A stretch of DNA of 35,126 nucleotides from the NCBI RefSeq assembly GCF_001666835.1, contig NZ_LZJF01000152.1, positions 1 through 35,126 of the forward strand. The letters are read 5' to 3'. Origin of the DNA: Mycobacterium sp. E3251 (GTDB lineage Bacteria; Actinomycetota; Actinomycetes; Mycobacteriales; Mycobacteriaceae). Under the pieces are notes generated by a model that was given only the letters and a program-made list of their open reading frames with translations, had not been told where the DNA came from and searched no databases. The position numbers and the translations under genes were made by a program. Of the stretch, positions 1-8,850 are shown in pieces; positions within the stretch are counted from its first letter, which is position 1, and each line of letters begins with the position of its first letter.

Positions 1-270
1 CACGAAATGCGGGCGATGGCGGGCCGCTTCGAGGTGCACGCCCAGACGGTTGAGGACGAGGCTCGCAAGATGTGGGCGTCCTCGATGAACATCGCCGGCT
101 CCGGCTGGAGCGGTCAGGCGCAGGCCACCTCGTACGACACCATGGGTCAGGTCAACCAGGCCTTCCGCAACATCGTCAACATGCTCCACGGAGTGCGGGA
201 CGGACTGATTCGCGACGCGAACAACTACGAGCAGCAAGAGCAGGCCTCGCAGCAAATCCTCGGCAGCTAG
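1..270 (+). CDS. esxM: EsxM-like WXG100 protein (5' end cut off)
   Basis: This is a WXG100 protein of the EsxM/QILSS subfamily, secreted through ESX-5 as a heterodimer with the EsxN-type protein encoded next to it. The visible part is 89 residues in frame from base 1, and the start codon lies just upstream of the window; the M. tuberculosis protein has 98 residues as I recall it. A helix-turn-helix hairpin is evident, with the turn motif W-S-G in 'SGWSGQAQ'. The C-terminal YxxxE secretion signal is visible as 'NYEQQEQ', followed by the subfamily ending QQILGS. The stop is at 268-270, 50 bases before esxN, so the two are probably cotranscribed. The subfamily has several near-identical paralogues in mycobacteria, so the exact paralogue name is less sure than the family. 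Confidence 0.93.
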   Translation, partial: HEMRAMAGRFEVHAQTVEDEARKMWASSMNIAGSGWSGQAQATSYDTMGQVNQAFRNIVNMLHGVRDGLIRDANNYEQQEQASQQILGS

Positions 271-320
271 CGCTTAAAACCGCGGCTGCGTACCATTCCA
301 GACATTAGGAGAACACCGTT

Positions 321-605
321 ATGACAATCAATTACCAGTTCGGCGATGTCGACGCCCACGGTGCCTTGATCCGCGCCCAGGCCGCGTCTCTGGAGGCTGA
401 GCACCAGGCCATCGTTCGCGATGTGCTTGCTGCGGGTGACTTCTGGGGCGGTGCCGGTTCGGTGGCCTGCCAGGAGTTCATCACCCAGTTGGGTCGCAAC
501 TTCCAGGTGATCTACGAGCAGGCCAACGCCCACGGGCAGAAGGTGCAGAGCGCCGGCAGCAACATGGCCAGCACCGACAGCGCCGTTGGGTCCAGCTGGG
601 CCTAA
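321..605 (+). CDS. esxN: EsxN-like WXG100 protein (ESX-5 substrate)
   Basis: A 94-residue WXG100 protein, the usual full length for the EsxN/Mtb9.9 subfamily. It is the expected dimer partner of the preceding EsxM-type protein and is exported through ESX-5. The turn motif appears as 'FWGGAGS' near residue 42, between two predicted amphipathic helices, and the protein ends in GSSWA. The ATG start is preceded by AGGAGA at 307-312. The gene is followed 14 bases later by a perfect 14-bp hairpin that separates it from espG5. A frameshifted relic of the same family lies at 8586-8850. The family assignment is very secure; the N versus other Mtb9.9 paralogue label rests on position inside the ESX-5 locus. 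Confidence 0.95.
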   Translation: MTINYQFGDVDAHGALIRAQAASLEAEHQAIVRDVLAAGDFWGGAGSVACQEFITQLGRNFQVIYEQANAHGQKVQSAGSNMASTDSAVGSSWA

Positions 606-618
606 CCCCAACTTCAGG

Positions 619-653
619 CGCGGCAGCACACCGAGATCTGGTGTGCTGCCGCG
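619..653 (+). terminator. Perfect 14-bp hairpin after esxN
   Basis: Arms 619-632 and 640-653 are perfectly complementary (CGCGGCAGCACACC with GGTGTGCTGCCGCG) around the 7-base loop GAGATCT. There is no U-tract, as is common for mycobacterial terminators. It probably ends or stabilises the abundant esxM-esxN transcript and lets espG5 onward be expressed at a lower level. Its role as terminator versus 3' stabiliser is inferred. Confidence 0.75.
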
Positions 654-692
654 TCCTGCGGTTACCGTGCACTTTGAACCCTTGAGGTATTG

Positions 693-1595
693 ATGGATCA
701 GCAGACCGCCCGCACCGACATCACCGTTAACGTCGACGGTTTCTGGATGCTCCAGGCCCTCCTGGACATCCGGCACGTCGCGCCGGAATTGCGGTGCCGG
801 CCATTCGTTTCTACCGACTCGAGCGACTGGCTCAACGAGCATCCCGGGATGGCGGTGATGCGCGAGCAGGGCATCGTCGAAAACGACCAGGTGAACGAAC
901 ATGTGGCCGCTCGAATGCGGGTGCTGGCCGCGCCGGACCTCGAGGTCATCGCCCTGCTGTCGCGGGGCAAGCTGCTCTACGGCGTGGTCGACGACGAGAA
1001 CCAGCCGCCCGGATCGCGAGACATCCCCGACAACGAGTTTCGGGTAGTGCTGGCCCGCCGCGGCCAGCACTGGGTGTCCGCGGTGCGGGTCGGCGGCGAC
1101 ATCACCGTCGACGACGTCGCGATCGCGGACAGCGCCTCGATCGCGTCGCTGGTCCTGGACGCGCTGGAGTCGATACACCACGCCGAGCCCGCGGCGATCA
1201 ATGCGGTCAACGTGCCGTTGGAAGAAATGCTGGAAGCCACGAAGTCGTGGCAGGAGTCCGGCTTCAACGTGTTTTCCGGCGGCGACCTGCGGCGGATGGG
1301 CATCAGTGCCGCCACCGTGGCCGCGTTGGGACAGGCTCTTTCCGATCCCGCGGCCGAGGTCGCGGTGTACGCGCGTCAGTACCGGGACGATGCGAAGGGC
1401 CCCAGTGCTTCGGTGCTGTCGCTCAAAGACGGTTCCGGCGGCCGCATCGCGCTTTACCAGCAGGCACGGACGGCCGGGTCGGGGGAGGCCTGGCTGGCCA
1501 TCTGTCCGGCGACCCCCCAATTGGTGCAGGTGGGCGTCAAGACGGTGCTGGACACACTTCCCTACGGGGAGTGGAAAACCCACAGCAGGGTCTGA
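693..1595 (+). CDS. espG5: EspG5, ESX-5 PPE-specific chaperone
   Basis: A 300-residue EspG family protein. EspG5 is a cytosolic chaperone that binds the tip of PE-PPE dimers bearing the ESX-5 type PPE helical tip, keeps them soluble, and defines which PPE proteins use ESX-5. The sequence is highly similar along its whole length to the M. tuberculosis protein as I recall it, for instance around 'PDNEFRVVLARRGQHWVSA' and 'PYGEWKTHSRV' at the C-terminus. I chose ATG at 693 rather than the in-frame TTG at 690, because GAGGT at 684-688 is well placed for it and the family starts MDQQ. It lies 87 bases after esxN beyond the hairpin and 264 bases before eccD5, so it may have its own transcript. Confidence 0.96.
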   Translation: MDQQTARTDITVNVDGFWMLQALLDIRHVAPELRCRPFVSTDSSDWLNEHPGMAVMREQGIVENDQVNEHVAARMRVLAAPDLEVIALLSRGKLLYGVVDDENQPPGSRDIPDNEFRVVLARRGQHWVSAVRVGGDITVDDVAIADSASIASLVLDALESIHHAEPAAINAVNVPLEEMLEATKSWQESGFNVFSGGDLRRMGISAATVAALGQALSDPAAEVAVYARQYRDDAKGPSASVLSLKDGSGGRIALYQQARTAGSGEAWLAICPATPQLVQVGVKTVLDTLPYGEWKTHSRV

Positions 1596-1731
1596 CATTC
1601 GACGAAACACAAAGTTCACCAATGTCTTTGCACTCAACATGCGGTTGAGAAGCCAACACGGCATACTTCTCTAAGAGATTCAGCAAATCTCAAACCACTG
1701 TCACCAAGGTTTTAATCGCGAGGCGGGGTAG
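1596..1731. other. Gap between espG5 and eccD5, probable promoter region
   Basis: The gap between espG5 and the eccD5 ATG is 264 bases. The first ~135 bases are noticeably AT-richer than the flanking genes, including the stretch around 1611-1715, which fits a promoter or 5' leader for eccD5-mycP5-eccE5-eccA5. I cannot assign a single -10/-35 pair with confidence. The last ~130 bases hold a small ORF described separately. Confidence 0.4.
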
Positions 1732-1863
1732 ATGGAATTCGGATTGGTCGAGCTGCAGTTTCCCGGGGGCCGCAGCGCCCCGGAAAACGGGCCGGCGCGG
1801 ACTCCCGCCCGGCTGGCGGCACGGGGTTACACATTCACGACGGTAAGGGGTTCAGGGCGATGA
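1732..1863 (+). CDS. Possible 43-residue small ORF overlapping the eccD5 start
   Basis: An uninterrupted ATG frame of 43 codons ends in TGA at 1861-1863 and shares the sequence ATGA with the eccD5 start at 1860. It begins MEFGLVELQFPGG and ends VRGSGR. A purine-rich stretch (GAGGCGGGG, about 1720-1728) lies shortly before its ATG, but it is not a strong ribosome site. I recognise no domain. The ATGA overlap would couple its translation to that of eccD5, which itself has only a weak ribosome site. It could be a leader peptide or a chance frame in GC-rich DNA. Function unknown. Confidence 0.3.
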   Translation: MEFGLVELQFPGGRSAPENGPARTPARLAARGYTFTTVRGSGR

Positions 1864-3371
1864 CTGCGGTAGTTGAAGCGCTACAGCCTGACGTTGAGGG
1901 AGTTTCGCAGCCTCGGGCGGTCGTGGTCGGCGTTATGGCCGGGGCGGGCGTACAGATCGGCGTCCTCCTGGACGCCAACGCTCCCGTCTCGGTGATGACC
2001 GAGCCACTGCTGAAGGTGGTGAACAGCCGGCTCAGGGAGCTCGGGGAGACCCCGCTGGAGGCCACGGGCCGCGGCAGGTGGGCGCTCTGCCTGGTGGACG
2101 GCAGCCCGTTGCGGGCCACCCAGTCCCTGACCGAACAGGACGTCTACGACGGTGACCGGCTGTGGATCCGGTTCATCCAGGACACCGAACATCGCTCGCA
2201 GGTCATCGAGCACATCTCCACCGCTGTCGCGGCAAACCTGAGCAAGCGGTTTGCCGCGATCGATCCGGTCGTCGCGGTGCAGGTTGGTGCGTCGATGGTC
2301 GCGGCCGGGGTGACGGCCGCGTCGGGCTTGCTGCTCTGGTACCGGTGGCACCACAACTCCTGGCTGCCGACGGCGTACTCCGCGGTGATCGCCGCGGTGG
2401 TGCTGGGCGTTTCGCTGATGCTGCAGATGCGGGCGCGCACCCAGCAGGACCGCCGCATCGCCGACATCATGCTGCTGAGCGGCCTGGCGCCACTCACGGT
2501 CGCCGCGGCGGCGGCGCCGCCCGGCGGGGTCGGATCTCCCCACGCGGTGTTGGGCTTCGGCGTGCTCACCATCGCCGCGATGCTCGCCCTGCGTTTCACC
2601 GGCCGCAGGCTGGGGCTCTACACGGCGCTCGTCACCATCAGTCTGGTCACGGCGATCGCGGCACTGGCGCGCATGGTCGCGATGACCAGCGCGGTGACGC
2701 TGCTGACCAGCGTCGTCCTGGTGTGCGTGCTGGTCTATCACACCGCGCCGGCGCTTTCGCGCCGCCTGGCCGGCATTCGCCTGCCGGTGTTCCCCTCGGC
2801 GACCAGCCGGTGGGTGTTCGAGGCCCGGCCCGACCTGCCGACCACCGTGGTCCGCTCCGACGGCGGCCCCCCGGTCCTCGAGGGACCCGCGTCCGTCCGC
2901 GACGTCTTGGTGCAAGCCGAACGCGCCCGCTCGTTCTTGACCGGCCTGCTGGTCGGGCTGGGCGTCTTGATGATCGTCTCGCTGGCGGCTTTGTCGGATC
3001 CGCACACCGGCCAACGCTGGCTGCCGCTGTTGCTGGCCGGCTTCAGCGCCGGATTCCTGATGCTGCGCGGACGCTCCTACGTCGACCGCTGGCAGGCGAT
3101 CACCCTGGCCGTCACGGCCGTCCTCATCGTGGGTGCCGTGGTGGCGCGGTACGCGCTGGTGTTGCAGTCGCCCCTGGCCGTGTCGATCAGTGCGGCGATC
3201 CTGGTCCTGCTGCCGGCGGCCGGCCTCACTTCCGCCGCCGTGGTGCCGAACACCATCTACAGCCCGCTGTTCCGCAAGTTTGTGGAATGGATCGAATACC
3301 TCTGCCTGATGCCGATTTTCCCGCTGGCATTGTGGTTGATGAATGTCTATGCAGCAATCCGCTACCGGTAG
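1860..3371 (+). CDS. eccD5: EccD5, ESX-5 multispanning membrane channel component
   Basis: A 503-residue protein, the same length as M. tuberculosis EccD5. EccD is the multi-TM component of the ESX-5 inner-membrane complex EccB5-EccC5-EccD5-EccE5. Residues ~1-100 form the cytosolic ubiquitin-like domain, visible as 'VGVMAGAGVQIGVLLDANAPV' onward to 'DRLWIRF'. From about residue 135 to the end there are some eleven hydrophobic membrane segments. One linker around residues 310-360 ('PSATSRWVFEARPDLPTTV') separates the two TM groups. The start at 1860 overlaps the stop of a small upstream frame (ATGA). The 3' end overlaps mycP5 by over 20 bases, so the two are translationally coupled. Confidence 0.96.
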   Translation: MTAVVEALQPDVEGVSQPRAVVVGVMAGAGVQIGVLLDANAPVSVMTEPLLKVVNSRLRELGETPLEATGRGRWALCLVDGSPLRATQSLTEQDVYDGDRLWIRFIQDTEHRSQVIEHISTAVAANLSKRFAAIDPVVAVQVGASMVAAGVTAASGLLLWYRWHHNSWLPTAYSAVIAAVVLGVSLMLQMRARTQQDRRIADIMLLSGLAPLTVAAAAAPPGGVGSPHAVLGFGVLTIAAMLALRFTGRRLGLYTALVTISLVTAIAALARMVAMTSAVTLLTSVVLVCVLVYHTAPALSRRLAGIRLPVFPSATSRWVFEARPDLPTTVVRSDGGPPVLEGPASVRDVLVQAERARSFLTGLLVGLGVLMIVSLAALSDPHTGQRWLPLLLAGFSAGFLMLRGRSYVDRWQAITLAVTAVLIVGAVVARYALVLQSPLAVSISAAILVLLPAAGLTSAAVVPNTIYSPLFRKFVEWIEYLCLMPIFPLALWLMNVYAAIRYR

Positions 3372-5184
3372 TAGCAAGGTGTGGCGAGGGCGCGCTTCCG
3401 CGGCGGCCCTCGCCGCAATCTTGCTCGCCTCAGGAGCATTGGCCGGTTTACCACCCGCCTATGCGATTTCGCCGCCGACGATCGATCCCGGCGCGGTGCC
3501 GCCTGACGGTCCGCCCGGGCCGCCAGCGCCGATGAAGCAGAATTCGTACTGCACCGAGGTCGGCGTGCTGCCCGGCACCGACTTCCGGTTGCCGCCGAAG
3601 TACATGGACATGCTGAACCTGCAGGAGGCATGGCAGTTCGGCCGCGGTGCCGGCGTGAAGGTGGCCGTCATCGATACCGGTGTGAGCCCGCATCCCCGGT
3701 TTCCGCGCCTGATCCCCGGCGGTGACTACGTGATGGGCGGCGACGGGCTGTCGGACTGCGACGCCCACGGCACCATCGTGGCCTCGATGATCGGCGCCGC
3801 GCCGGCCAACGGCGCCGGAGTCCCACCGGCCGCGCCGCGCCGGCCGGTCACCATCCCCACCACCGAACCGCCACCGAAAGCGCCACCGCCCCAGACGGTG
3901 ACGTTGTCGCCCTTGCCGCAGACCGTGACGATGGTTCCGCCTTCGCCGACGGAGCAACAGCCCGCTCCAGGACCGTTCGGGCTGCCACCGCCACCGCCAC
4001 CGGCCGCGCCCGCGGGCCCGCCGCCGGGACCTCCGCAGGGCGGGCAGGCCCCGGCCGGCAACCACGGCGGCGGCACGGTGACCATACCCAGCTACTCCGG
4101 CGGGAGCCGCGTGGTCGGCGTCGACAATTCACGCGGCCCGCGCCCGCTGGATCCGCCGCCCAGCCCGCCGCCTCCGCCGCCGGCACCGCCCTCGGCTGGT
4201 CCCGACGCGTTTAGCGGTGTCGCCCCGGATGTGGACATCATCGGGATCCGCCAGTCGAGCCAGGCTTTCGGCCTCAAGGACGCCTACACCGGCGACGAGG
4301 ACCCGCAGACTCGCGCGAAGATCGACGGCGTCCAGACCATGGCTCGGGCGATCGTGCACGCCGCCAACATGGGCGCGCAGATCATCAACATCTCGGACGT
4401 GACCTGTATGAGCGCGCGCAACATCGTCGACCAGCGCGCGCTGGGTGCGGCGGTGCGCTACGCGGCGGTCGACAAGAATGCCGTCATAGTGGCCGCGGCC
4501 GGCGACACGAGCAAAAAGGACTGCAAGCAGAACCCGGCGCATGATCCGTTGCAGCCCAACGATCCTCGCAACTGGAGTTCCGTCACCACCGTCGTGACGC
4601 CGTCCTGGTTCAGCGACTATGTCCTGACGGTGGGCGCGGTCGACGAGGACGGCCGGCCGATGACCCAGGGCAACCAGGGGCAGGCGTCGACGAGCGTGGC
4701 CGGCCCGTGGGTGGGCATCGCCGCGCCCGGTACCGACGTCATCGGGCTATCCCCCCGGGACGACGGCGTCATCAACGCGATCGACGGCCCGGACAACACG
4801 CTGCTGGTTCCGTCCGGCACCAGCTTCTCGGCCGCGATCGTGTCCGGCGTCGCCGCGCTCGTTCGCGCGAAGTTCCCCCAGCTCTCGGCGTACCAGGTCA
4901 TCAACCGGCTGACCCGCACCGCCCGCGCGCCGGCGCGCGGCGTGGATAACCAGATCGGGCACGGGATCGTCGACCCGGTGGCGGCACTGACGTGGGACGT
5001 ACCCGAAGGGCCGTTGAAGCCGCCGCAGCAACTTTCGGCGCCGCTGAACATACCGAAGCCCGCCCCACCCCGGGATATGGTGCCGGTGTGGGTGGCCGCC
5101 GGAGGCTTGCTCGGGGCGTTACTGATCGGTGGGGGCGTGTTTGGAACGGCGATGCTGATGAAGCGATCGCGGAAGCAGCAATAA
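3349..5184 (+). CDS. mycP5: MycP5, mycosin subtilisin-like serine protease of ESX-5
   Basis: A 611-residue membrane-anchored subtilase required for a stable ESX-5 complex. From this start, residues 1-39 are a signal peptide ending PAYA. The catalytic triad is D109 in 'VAVIDTGV', H140 in 'CDAHGT' and S492 in 'SGTSFSAA'. A Pro-rich low-complexity insertion at about 151-285 is the long activation loop typical of MycP5. A TM helix spans ~577-603, followed by a basic tail MKRSRKQQ. The usual oxyanion-hole position reads AAAGD (D386) instead of AAGN. Two ATGs compete: 3343 (MSMQQ) and 3349 (MQQ). I prefer 3349 because the known orthologue begins at the matching Met. The start lies inside the eccD5 3' end, and eccE5 follows after 19 bases. 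Confidence 0.95.
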   Translation: MQQSATGSSKVWRGRASAAALAAILLASGALAGLPPAYAISPPTIDPGAVPPDGPPGPPAPMKQNSYCTEVGVLPGTDFRLPPKYMDMLNLQEAWQFGRGAGVKVAVIDTGVSPHPRFPRLIPGGDYVMGGDGLSDCDAHGTIVASMIGAAPANGAGVPPAAPRRPVTIPTTEPPPKAPPPQTVTLSPLPQTVTMVPPSPTEQQPAPGPFGLPPPPPPAAPAGPPPGPPQGGQAPAGNHGGGTVTIPSYSGGSRVVGVDNSRGPRPLDPPPSPPPPPPAPPSAGPDAFSGVAPDVDIIGIRQSSQAFGLKDAYTGDEDPQTRAKIDGVQTMARAIVHAANMGAQIINISDVTCMSARNIVDQRALGAAVRYAAVDKNAVIVAAAGDTSKKDCKQNPAHDPLQPNDPRNWSSVTTVVTPSWFSDYVLTVGAVDEDGRPMTQGNQGQASTSVAGPWVGIAAPGTDVIGLSPRDDGVINAIDGPDNTLLVPSGTSFSAAIVSGVAALVRAKFPQLSAYQVINRLTRTARAPARGVDNQIGHGIVDPVAALTWDVPEGPLKPPQQLSAPLNIPKPAPPRDMVPVWVAAGGLLGALLIGGGVFGTAMLMKRSRKQQ

Positions 5185-5203
5185 GGGCGGAGCAGCAACA
5201 GTC

Positions 5204-6400
5204 ATGAAAGCTCAGCGCAGGTTCGGTTTGTCACTGTCGTGGCCACGGGTCACCGCGGTGTTCCTGGTCGACGTCGCCATCATGGTGGTCGCCAGCCACT
5301 GCCCGGAGTCCTGGCAGGGCACCTATCGCATCGCGTTCTGGGTGGGCGTCGGGCTGGCGGCGTTGATCGCGCTGTTCTCGCTGATCACCTATCACGGGGT
5401 GACGGTGACATCGGGGTTGGCCACCTGGCTGTGGGATTGGTCCGCCGACCCCGGCAGCGCGCTGGGCGCGGGCTGCACGCCGGCGCTCGACTACCAGCGC
5501 CGCTTCGGGCGCGACAAGGTCGGCGTGCGCGAGTACGAGGGTCAGCTGGTGACGGTCATCGCGGTCAACGGGGGCGACGACGACCCGTCGTCGCGCCACC
5601 GGCACCGGACGTCGCCGCCCACCCTGCTGGTGCAGGCGGTGGCAGATGGGTTGCGGCAGTTCGACATTCACCTCGACGACATCGACATCGTGTCGGTGAA
5701 GGTGCGTCGCGGCGGCAACGCCGCCGAGCTGTCCAAGCTCGACGACTGGGGCCCCGAGGAGTGGGAGGTGGCGAATGGCGAGCCGACCTCCTATGTTCGC
5801 CGCACCTGGCTGGTGTTGCGGATGAACCCGCAGCGCAACATCGCCGCGGTGGCGGTCCGCGATTCGCTGGCTTCGACGTTGGTGGCGGCGACCGAGCGGC
5901 TGGCCCAGGATCTGGACGGGCTCACGTGTGCCGCGCGGCCGCTGACCGCCGAGGAGCTCACCGAGGTGGACCGTGCGGTCCTGGCCGATCTGGAGCCCAC
6001 CTGGAGCCGGCCCGGCTGGCGCCACCTCAAACACTTCAACGGCTTCACCACCAGCTTCTGGGTGACGCCCGCCGACATCACCACCGACACGCTCGACGAG
6101 CTGTGGCAGGCCGACACCGTCGCCACCGTGCTGACGGTCCGGTTGACGGCGCGGGCGGGCCGGCCGCAGGTATCGGCCTGGGTGCGCTTCCACAGCGAGA
6201 AGCGGCTGCCCCGAGACGTCTCGGCCGGCCTCAACCGCCTCACCGGACGCCAGCTGGCCGCGGTCCGCGCCAGCTTGCCCGCTCCGGCGACGCGCTCCAT
6301 GCTCGTGGTGCCCAGCCGCGGACTGCGTGACGACGACGACCTGGTGCTGTCGGTCGATCAGCTGCGAGGGAGTCCGTCGGGCGTGCCTGTGGCGCAATGA
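5204..6400 (+). CDS. eccE5: EccE5, ESX-5 membrane complex component
   Basis: A 398-residue EccE family protein, the peripheral subunit of the ESX-5 membrane complex. Two hydrophobic segments lie at the N-terminus: residues ~13-30 ('[18 protein letters not shown]') and ~45-65 ('[19 protein letters not shown]'). The rest is a soluble domain predicted to face the cytosol in known ESX structures. The M. tuberculosis protein is of similar length, about 406 residues. The gene starts 19 bases after mycP5. Its stop overlaps the eccA5 start (ATGA at 6397-6400), so eccE5 and eccA5 are coupled. No internal break or frameshift is visible. Confidence 0.94.
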   Translation: MKAQRRFGLSLSWPRVTAVFLVDVAIMVVASHCPESWQGTYRIAFWVGVGLAALIALFSLITYHGVTVTSGLATWLWDWSADPGSALGAGCTPALDYQRRFGRDKVGVREYEGQLVTVIAVNGGDDDPSSRHRHRTSPPTLLVQAVADGLRQFDIHLDDIDIVSVKVRRGGNAAELSKLDDWGPEEWEVANGEPTSYVRRTWLVLRMNPQRNIAAVAVRDSLASTLVAATERLAQDLDGLTCAARPLTAEELTEVDRAVLADLEPTWSRPGWRHLKHFNGFTTSFWVTPADITTDTLDELWQADTVATVLTVRLTARAGRPQVSAWVRFHSEKRLPRDVSAGLNRLTGRQLAAVRASLPAPATRSMLVVPSRGLRDDDDLVLSVDQLRGSPSGVPVAQ

Positions 6401-8229
6401 CGCGGCCGCAATCGACCGCTGAGGGCGCCCGCAACGCGATGGTTGCCGGCCTGCTGGCATCCGGGATATCCGTCAACGGGTTGCAACCGAGTCACAATCC
6501 GCAGGTGGCGTCGCAGATGTTCGCCACGGCGAGCAGCCTGGACCCCGGGATGTGCGACGCCTGGCTGGCGCGATTGCTGGCGGGGGAGCGGAGCATCGAG
6601 GTCCTCGCCGGTGCATGGGCATCGATTCGCACGTTCGGGTGGGAGACCCGCCGGCTCGGGGTCACCGAGTTGCACTTCCGTCCCCAGGTCTCAGACGGCT
6701 TGTTCCTCCAGCTGGCTGTCACCAGCGTCGAGTCCCTGGCGTGCGCTTACGCGGCCGTGCTGGCCGAGGCCAAGCGCTACGAGGAGGCGGCCGAACTGCT
6801 CGACGGGGTAACGCCGCGCCAACCATTCGAGCAGGAGCTGGTCGACTACGTGCGGGGCATCCTGTATTTCCGCACCGGGCGGTGGCCGGATGTGCTCAAC
6901 CAATTCCCGGAGGGCAAGGTCTGGCGTCAGCCGGAACTGAAGGCCGCCGGAGCGGCGATGGCGACGACGGCGCTGGCGTCGCTCGGCGTCTTCGAGGAGG
7001 CGATCCGGCGGGGCCAGGACGCGATTGAAGGAGACCGCGTCCCGGGCGCGGCCAACATCGCCCTCTACACCCAGGGCATGTGCCTGCGACACCTGGGCCG
7101 GGAGGAAGAGGCCGTCGAGCTGTTGCGCCGGGTGTATTCGCGGGATCCGAAGTTCAGCCCCGCCCGCGAAGCGCTGGACAACCCGAACTATCGACTGGTC
7201 CTGACCGACCCGGAAACCATTGAGGCGCGCACGGATCCGTGGGACGCGGACAGCGCGCCGACCCGGGAGGAGACGGAGGCCGCTCGCCACGCCGAGGAGG
7301 CCGCAAGGTACCTGGCCGAGGGCGATGCCGAGCTCAACGCGATGCTGGGCATGGAACGCGCCAAGCGGGAGATCAAGCTCATCAAGGCCACGACGAAGGT
7401 GAACCTGGCCCGCGCCAAGATGGGCCTTCCCGTGCCGGTGACCTCGCGCCACACACTGCTGCTCGGGCCGCCCGGGACCGGTAAGACGTCGGTGGCGCGC
7501 GCCTTCAGCAAGCAGTTGTGCGGCCTGACGGTGCTGCGCAAACCGGTGGTGGTCGAAACCAGCCGCACCAAGCTGCTGGGCCGATACATGGCCGACGCGG
7601 AGAAGAACACCGAGGAGATGCTCGAGGAAGCTCTCGGCGGGGCGGTCTTCTTCGACGAGATGCACACGCTGCACGAGAAGGGCTACCAGCAAGGTGACCC
7701 CTACGGCAACGCGATCATCAACACGTTGCTGTTGTACATGGAGAACCATCGCGACGAGCTCGTCGTCTTCGGTGCCGGTTACGCCAAGGCGATGGAGAAG
7801 ATGCTGGACGTGAATCAGGGTCTGCGGCGGCGGTTTTCGACCGTGATCGAGTTCTTCAGCTATACGCCGGACGAGCTGGTCGCGTTGACCCGGTTGATGG
7901 GCCAGGAGAACGAGGACGTCATCACCGAGGAAGCGGCGCATTCCCTATTGCCTTCGTACACCAGGTTTTATCTCGACGAGAGCTACTCCGAGGACGGGGA
8001 CCTGATCCGCGGCATCGATACGCTCGGTAATGCCGGCTTCGTGCGCAATGTGGTCGAGAAGGCCCGCGATCACCGCAGTTTCCGTCTGGACGACGAGGAC
8101 CTGGATGCGGTGCTGGCCAGCGACGTCACCGAGTTCAGCGAGCGGCAACTCCTGAGATTCAAGGAGCTGACCCAGGAGGACCTGGCCGAGGGCCTCAGCG
8201 CGGCGGTCGCGGAGAACAAGACGACCTAG
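6397..8229 (+). CDS. eccA5: EccA5, cytosolic AAA+ ATPase of ESX-5
   Basis: A 610-residue CbxX/CfqX-type AAA+ ATPase. EccA proteins act in the cytosol and are thought to strip EspG chaperones from PE-PPE substrates; this is family knowledge, not visible here. Residues ~1-280 form the TPR-like N-terminal domain. The ATPase domain shows Walker A 'GPPGTGKT' at 357-364 with K363, Walker B 'AVFFDE' with D420 and E421, and an arginine-rich 'GLRRRF' at 475-480 that includes the likely arginine finger region. The ATG is inside the eccE5 stop overlap. It closes the eccD5-mycP5-eccE5-eccA5 unit. A GC-rich hairpin lies ~110 bases downstream, followed by esx relics in place of a further intact gene. Confidence 0.96.
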   Translation: MTRPQSTAEGARNAMVAGLLASGISVNGLQPSHNPQVASQMFATASSLDPGMCDAWLARLLAGERSIEVLAGAWASIRTFGWETRRLGVTELHFRPQVSDGLFLQLAVTSVESLACAYAAVLAEAKRYEEAAELLDGVTPRQPFEQELVDYVRGILYFRTGRWPDVLNQFPEGKVWRQPELKAAGAAMATTALASLGVFEEAIRRGQDAIEGDRVPGAANIALYTQGMCLRHLGREEEAVELLRRVYSRDPKFSPAREALDNPNYRLVLTDPETIEARTDPWDADSAPTREETEAARHAEEAARYLAEGDAELNAMLGMERAKREIKLIKATTKVNLARAKMGLPVPVTSRHTLLLGPPGTGKTSVARAFSKQLCGLTVLRKPVVVETSRTKLLGRYMADAEKNTEEMLEEALGGAVFFDEMHTLHEKGYQQGDPYGNAIINTLLLYMENHRDELVVFGAGYAKAMEKMLDVNQGLRRRFSTVIEFFSYTPDELVALTRLMGQENEDVITEEAAHSLLPSYTRFYLDESYSEDGDLIRGIDTLGNAGFVRNVVEKARDHRSFRLDDEDLDAVLASDVTEFSERQLLRFKELTQEDLAEGLSAAVAENKTT

Positions 8230-8341
8230 GCCGCGCGGCTCACTTCAGTTAATTCGTGCCGCGGTTTGGCGCCGAACCCGGCTCCCGCGGGGTTTCGCGG
8301 CGGTGTCAGGTATGCGCGGGCCTCCCGCGGTGAGCAACGGC

Positions 8342-8366
8342 CGGCCGGCAGTGCGCCAGCCGGCCG
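8342..8366 (+). terminator. GC-rich hairpin downstream of eccA5
   Basis: Arms CGGCCGGC (8342-8349) and GCCGGCCG (8359-8366) pair perfectly over a 9-base loop. GAGC at 8332-8335 and GCTC at 8366-8369 could extend the structure with a bulge. It has no U-run. It is likely the end of the eccD5-eccA5 transcript, although it sits 113 bases past the stop. Confidence 0.5.
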
Positions 8367-8490
8367 CTCGCCGCGGCTCGACGGAGCCTCGGTTATTTAC
8401 AAGCCGCTTTTGAGGAAAATGGCACGCCTAGCAACGTCTTAGGCGTCCCAGCCGAATGGCGAGGACTCGGCAAAACCGTCGGTGACCAGG

Positions 8491-8525
8491 CACAGCCGGC
8501 CTCCCAGGAAACTGCCAGCAGCTAA
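8491..8525 (+). pseudogene. Relic 3' end of an esxM-type gene
   Basis: These 35 bases, ending in TAA at 8523-8525, align with the last codons of the esxM-type gene at 236-270: the motif GGCCTCCCAG...AGCAGCTAA matches GGCCTCGCAG...GGCAGCTAG with a one-base deletion. Similarity fades upstream; a weaker match may reach back to about 8453. It sits 60 bases before the esxN relic, close to the 50-base spacing of the intact pair. That spacing is the main support for reading it as the first gene of a decayed esx pair. The short match alone would be weak. Confidence 0.5.
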
Positions 8526-8585
8526 TCAGCGGCGCGGCAGAGTAGCCCATCTACCCTTCGTGTGGGTGAACGGTAGGGGAACGGC

Positions 8586-8850
8586 ATGGCAATCGGGTAT
8601 CAAGTGTCGGTGGAGTGGGCGGGCATGGCGCCATGGTTCGCGCCCGGGCGGCGCCGGCGGAGACCCGGCGTCAGTCTCGTTCGCGACGTACCGGCGCCGC
8701 GGGCTCGGTGCCCCGCCGGGAGCACATCGCCCGGGTAGGTCGCAACCGCCGGGCGATCCGGACGGCGGCCAACCGCGCGGGCAAAAGTTCTAGACGGCCG
8801 GCAGCAACACAGCCGGCACCGACAACGCCGTCGGCTCTGGTTGGGCGTAA
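8586..8850 (+). pseudogene. Frameshifted relic of an esxN-type gene
   Basis: The stretch runs from ATG at 8586 to TAA at 8848-8850 and is 265 bases long, against 285 for intact esxN. It can be aligned along its length. The start reads ATGGCAATCGGGTATCA against ATGACAATCAATTACCA. The middle shares CGTTCGCGA and GGTCGCAAC blocks. The 3' end, in a different frame from the ATG, encodes AGSNTAGTDNAVGSGWA, closely matching esxN AGSNMASTDSAVGSSWA. Several indels and in-frame stops (for example TAG at 8788-8793 region) destroy the reading frame. It is therefore a dead gene copy, probably from an old duplication of the esxM-esxN pair to the far side of the ESX-5 operon. Confidence 0.8.

Noticed and set aside
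267..1664. 465-codon frame on the - strand
   Set aside because: It lies wholly across esxN and espG5, encodes no recognisable family, and has the Arg/His/Gly-rich make-up of GC-driven antisense frames.
1881..3377. 498-codon frame on the - strand under eccD5
   Set aside because: Antisense to a clear membrane protein gene; low-complexity Gln/Arg/His composition and no ribosome site.
8482..8793. 103-codon frame over the esx relic
   Set aside because: It reads through the decayed esx pair in a frame giving an Arg/Gly/Pro-rich product. The DNA similarity to esxN in another frame explains the region better.
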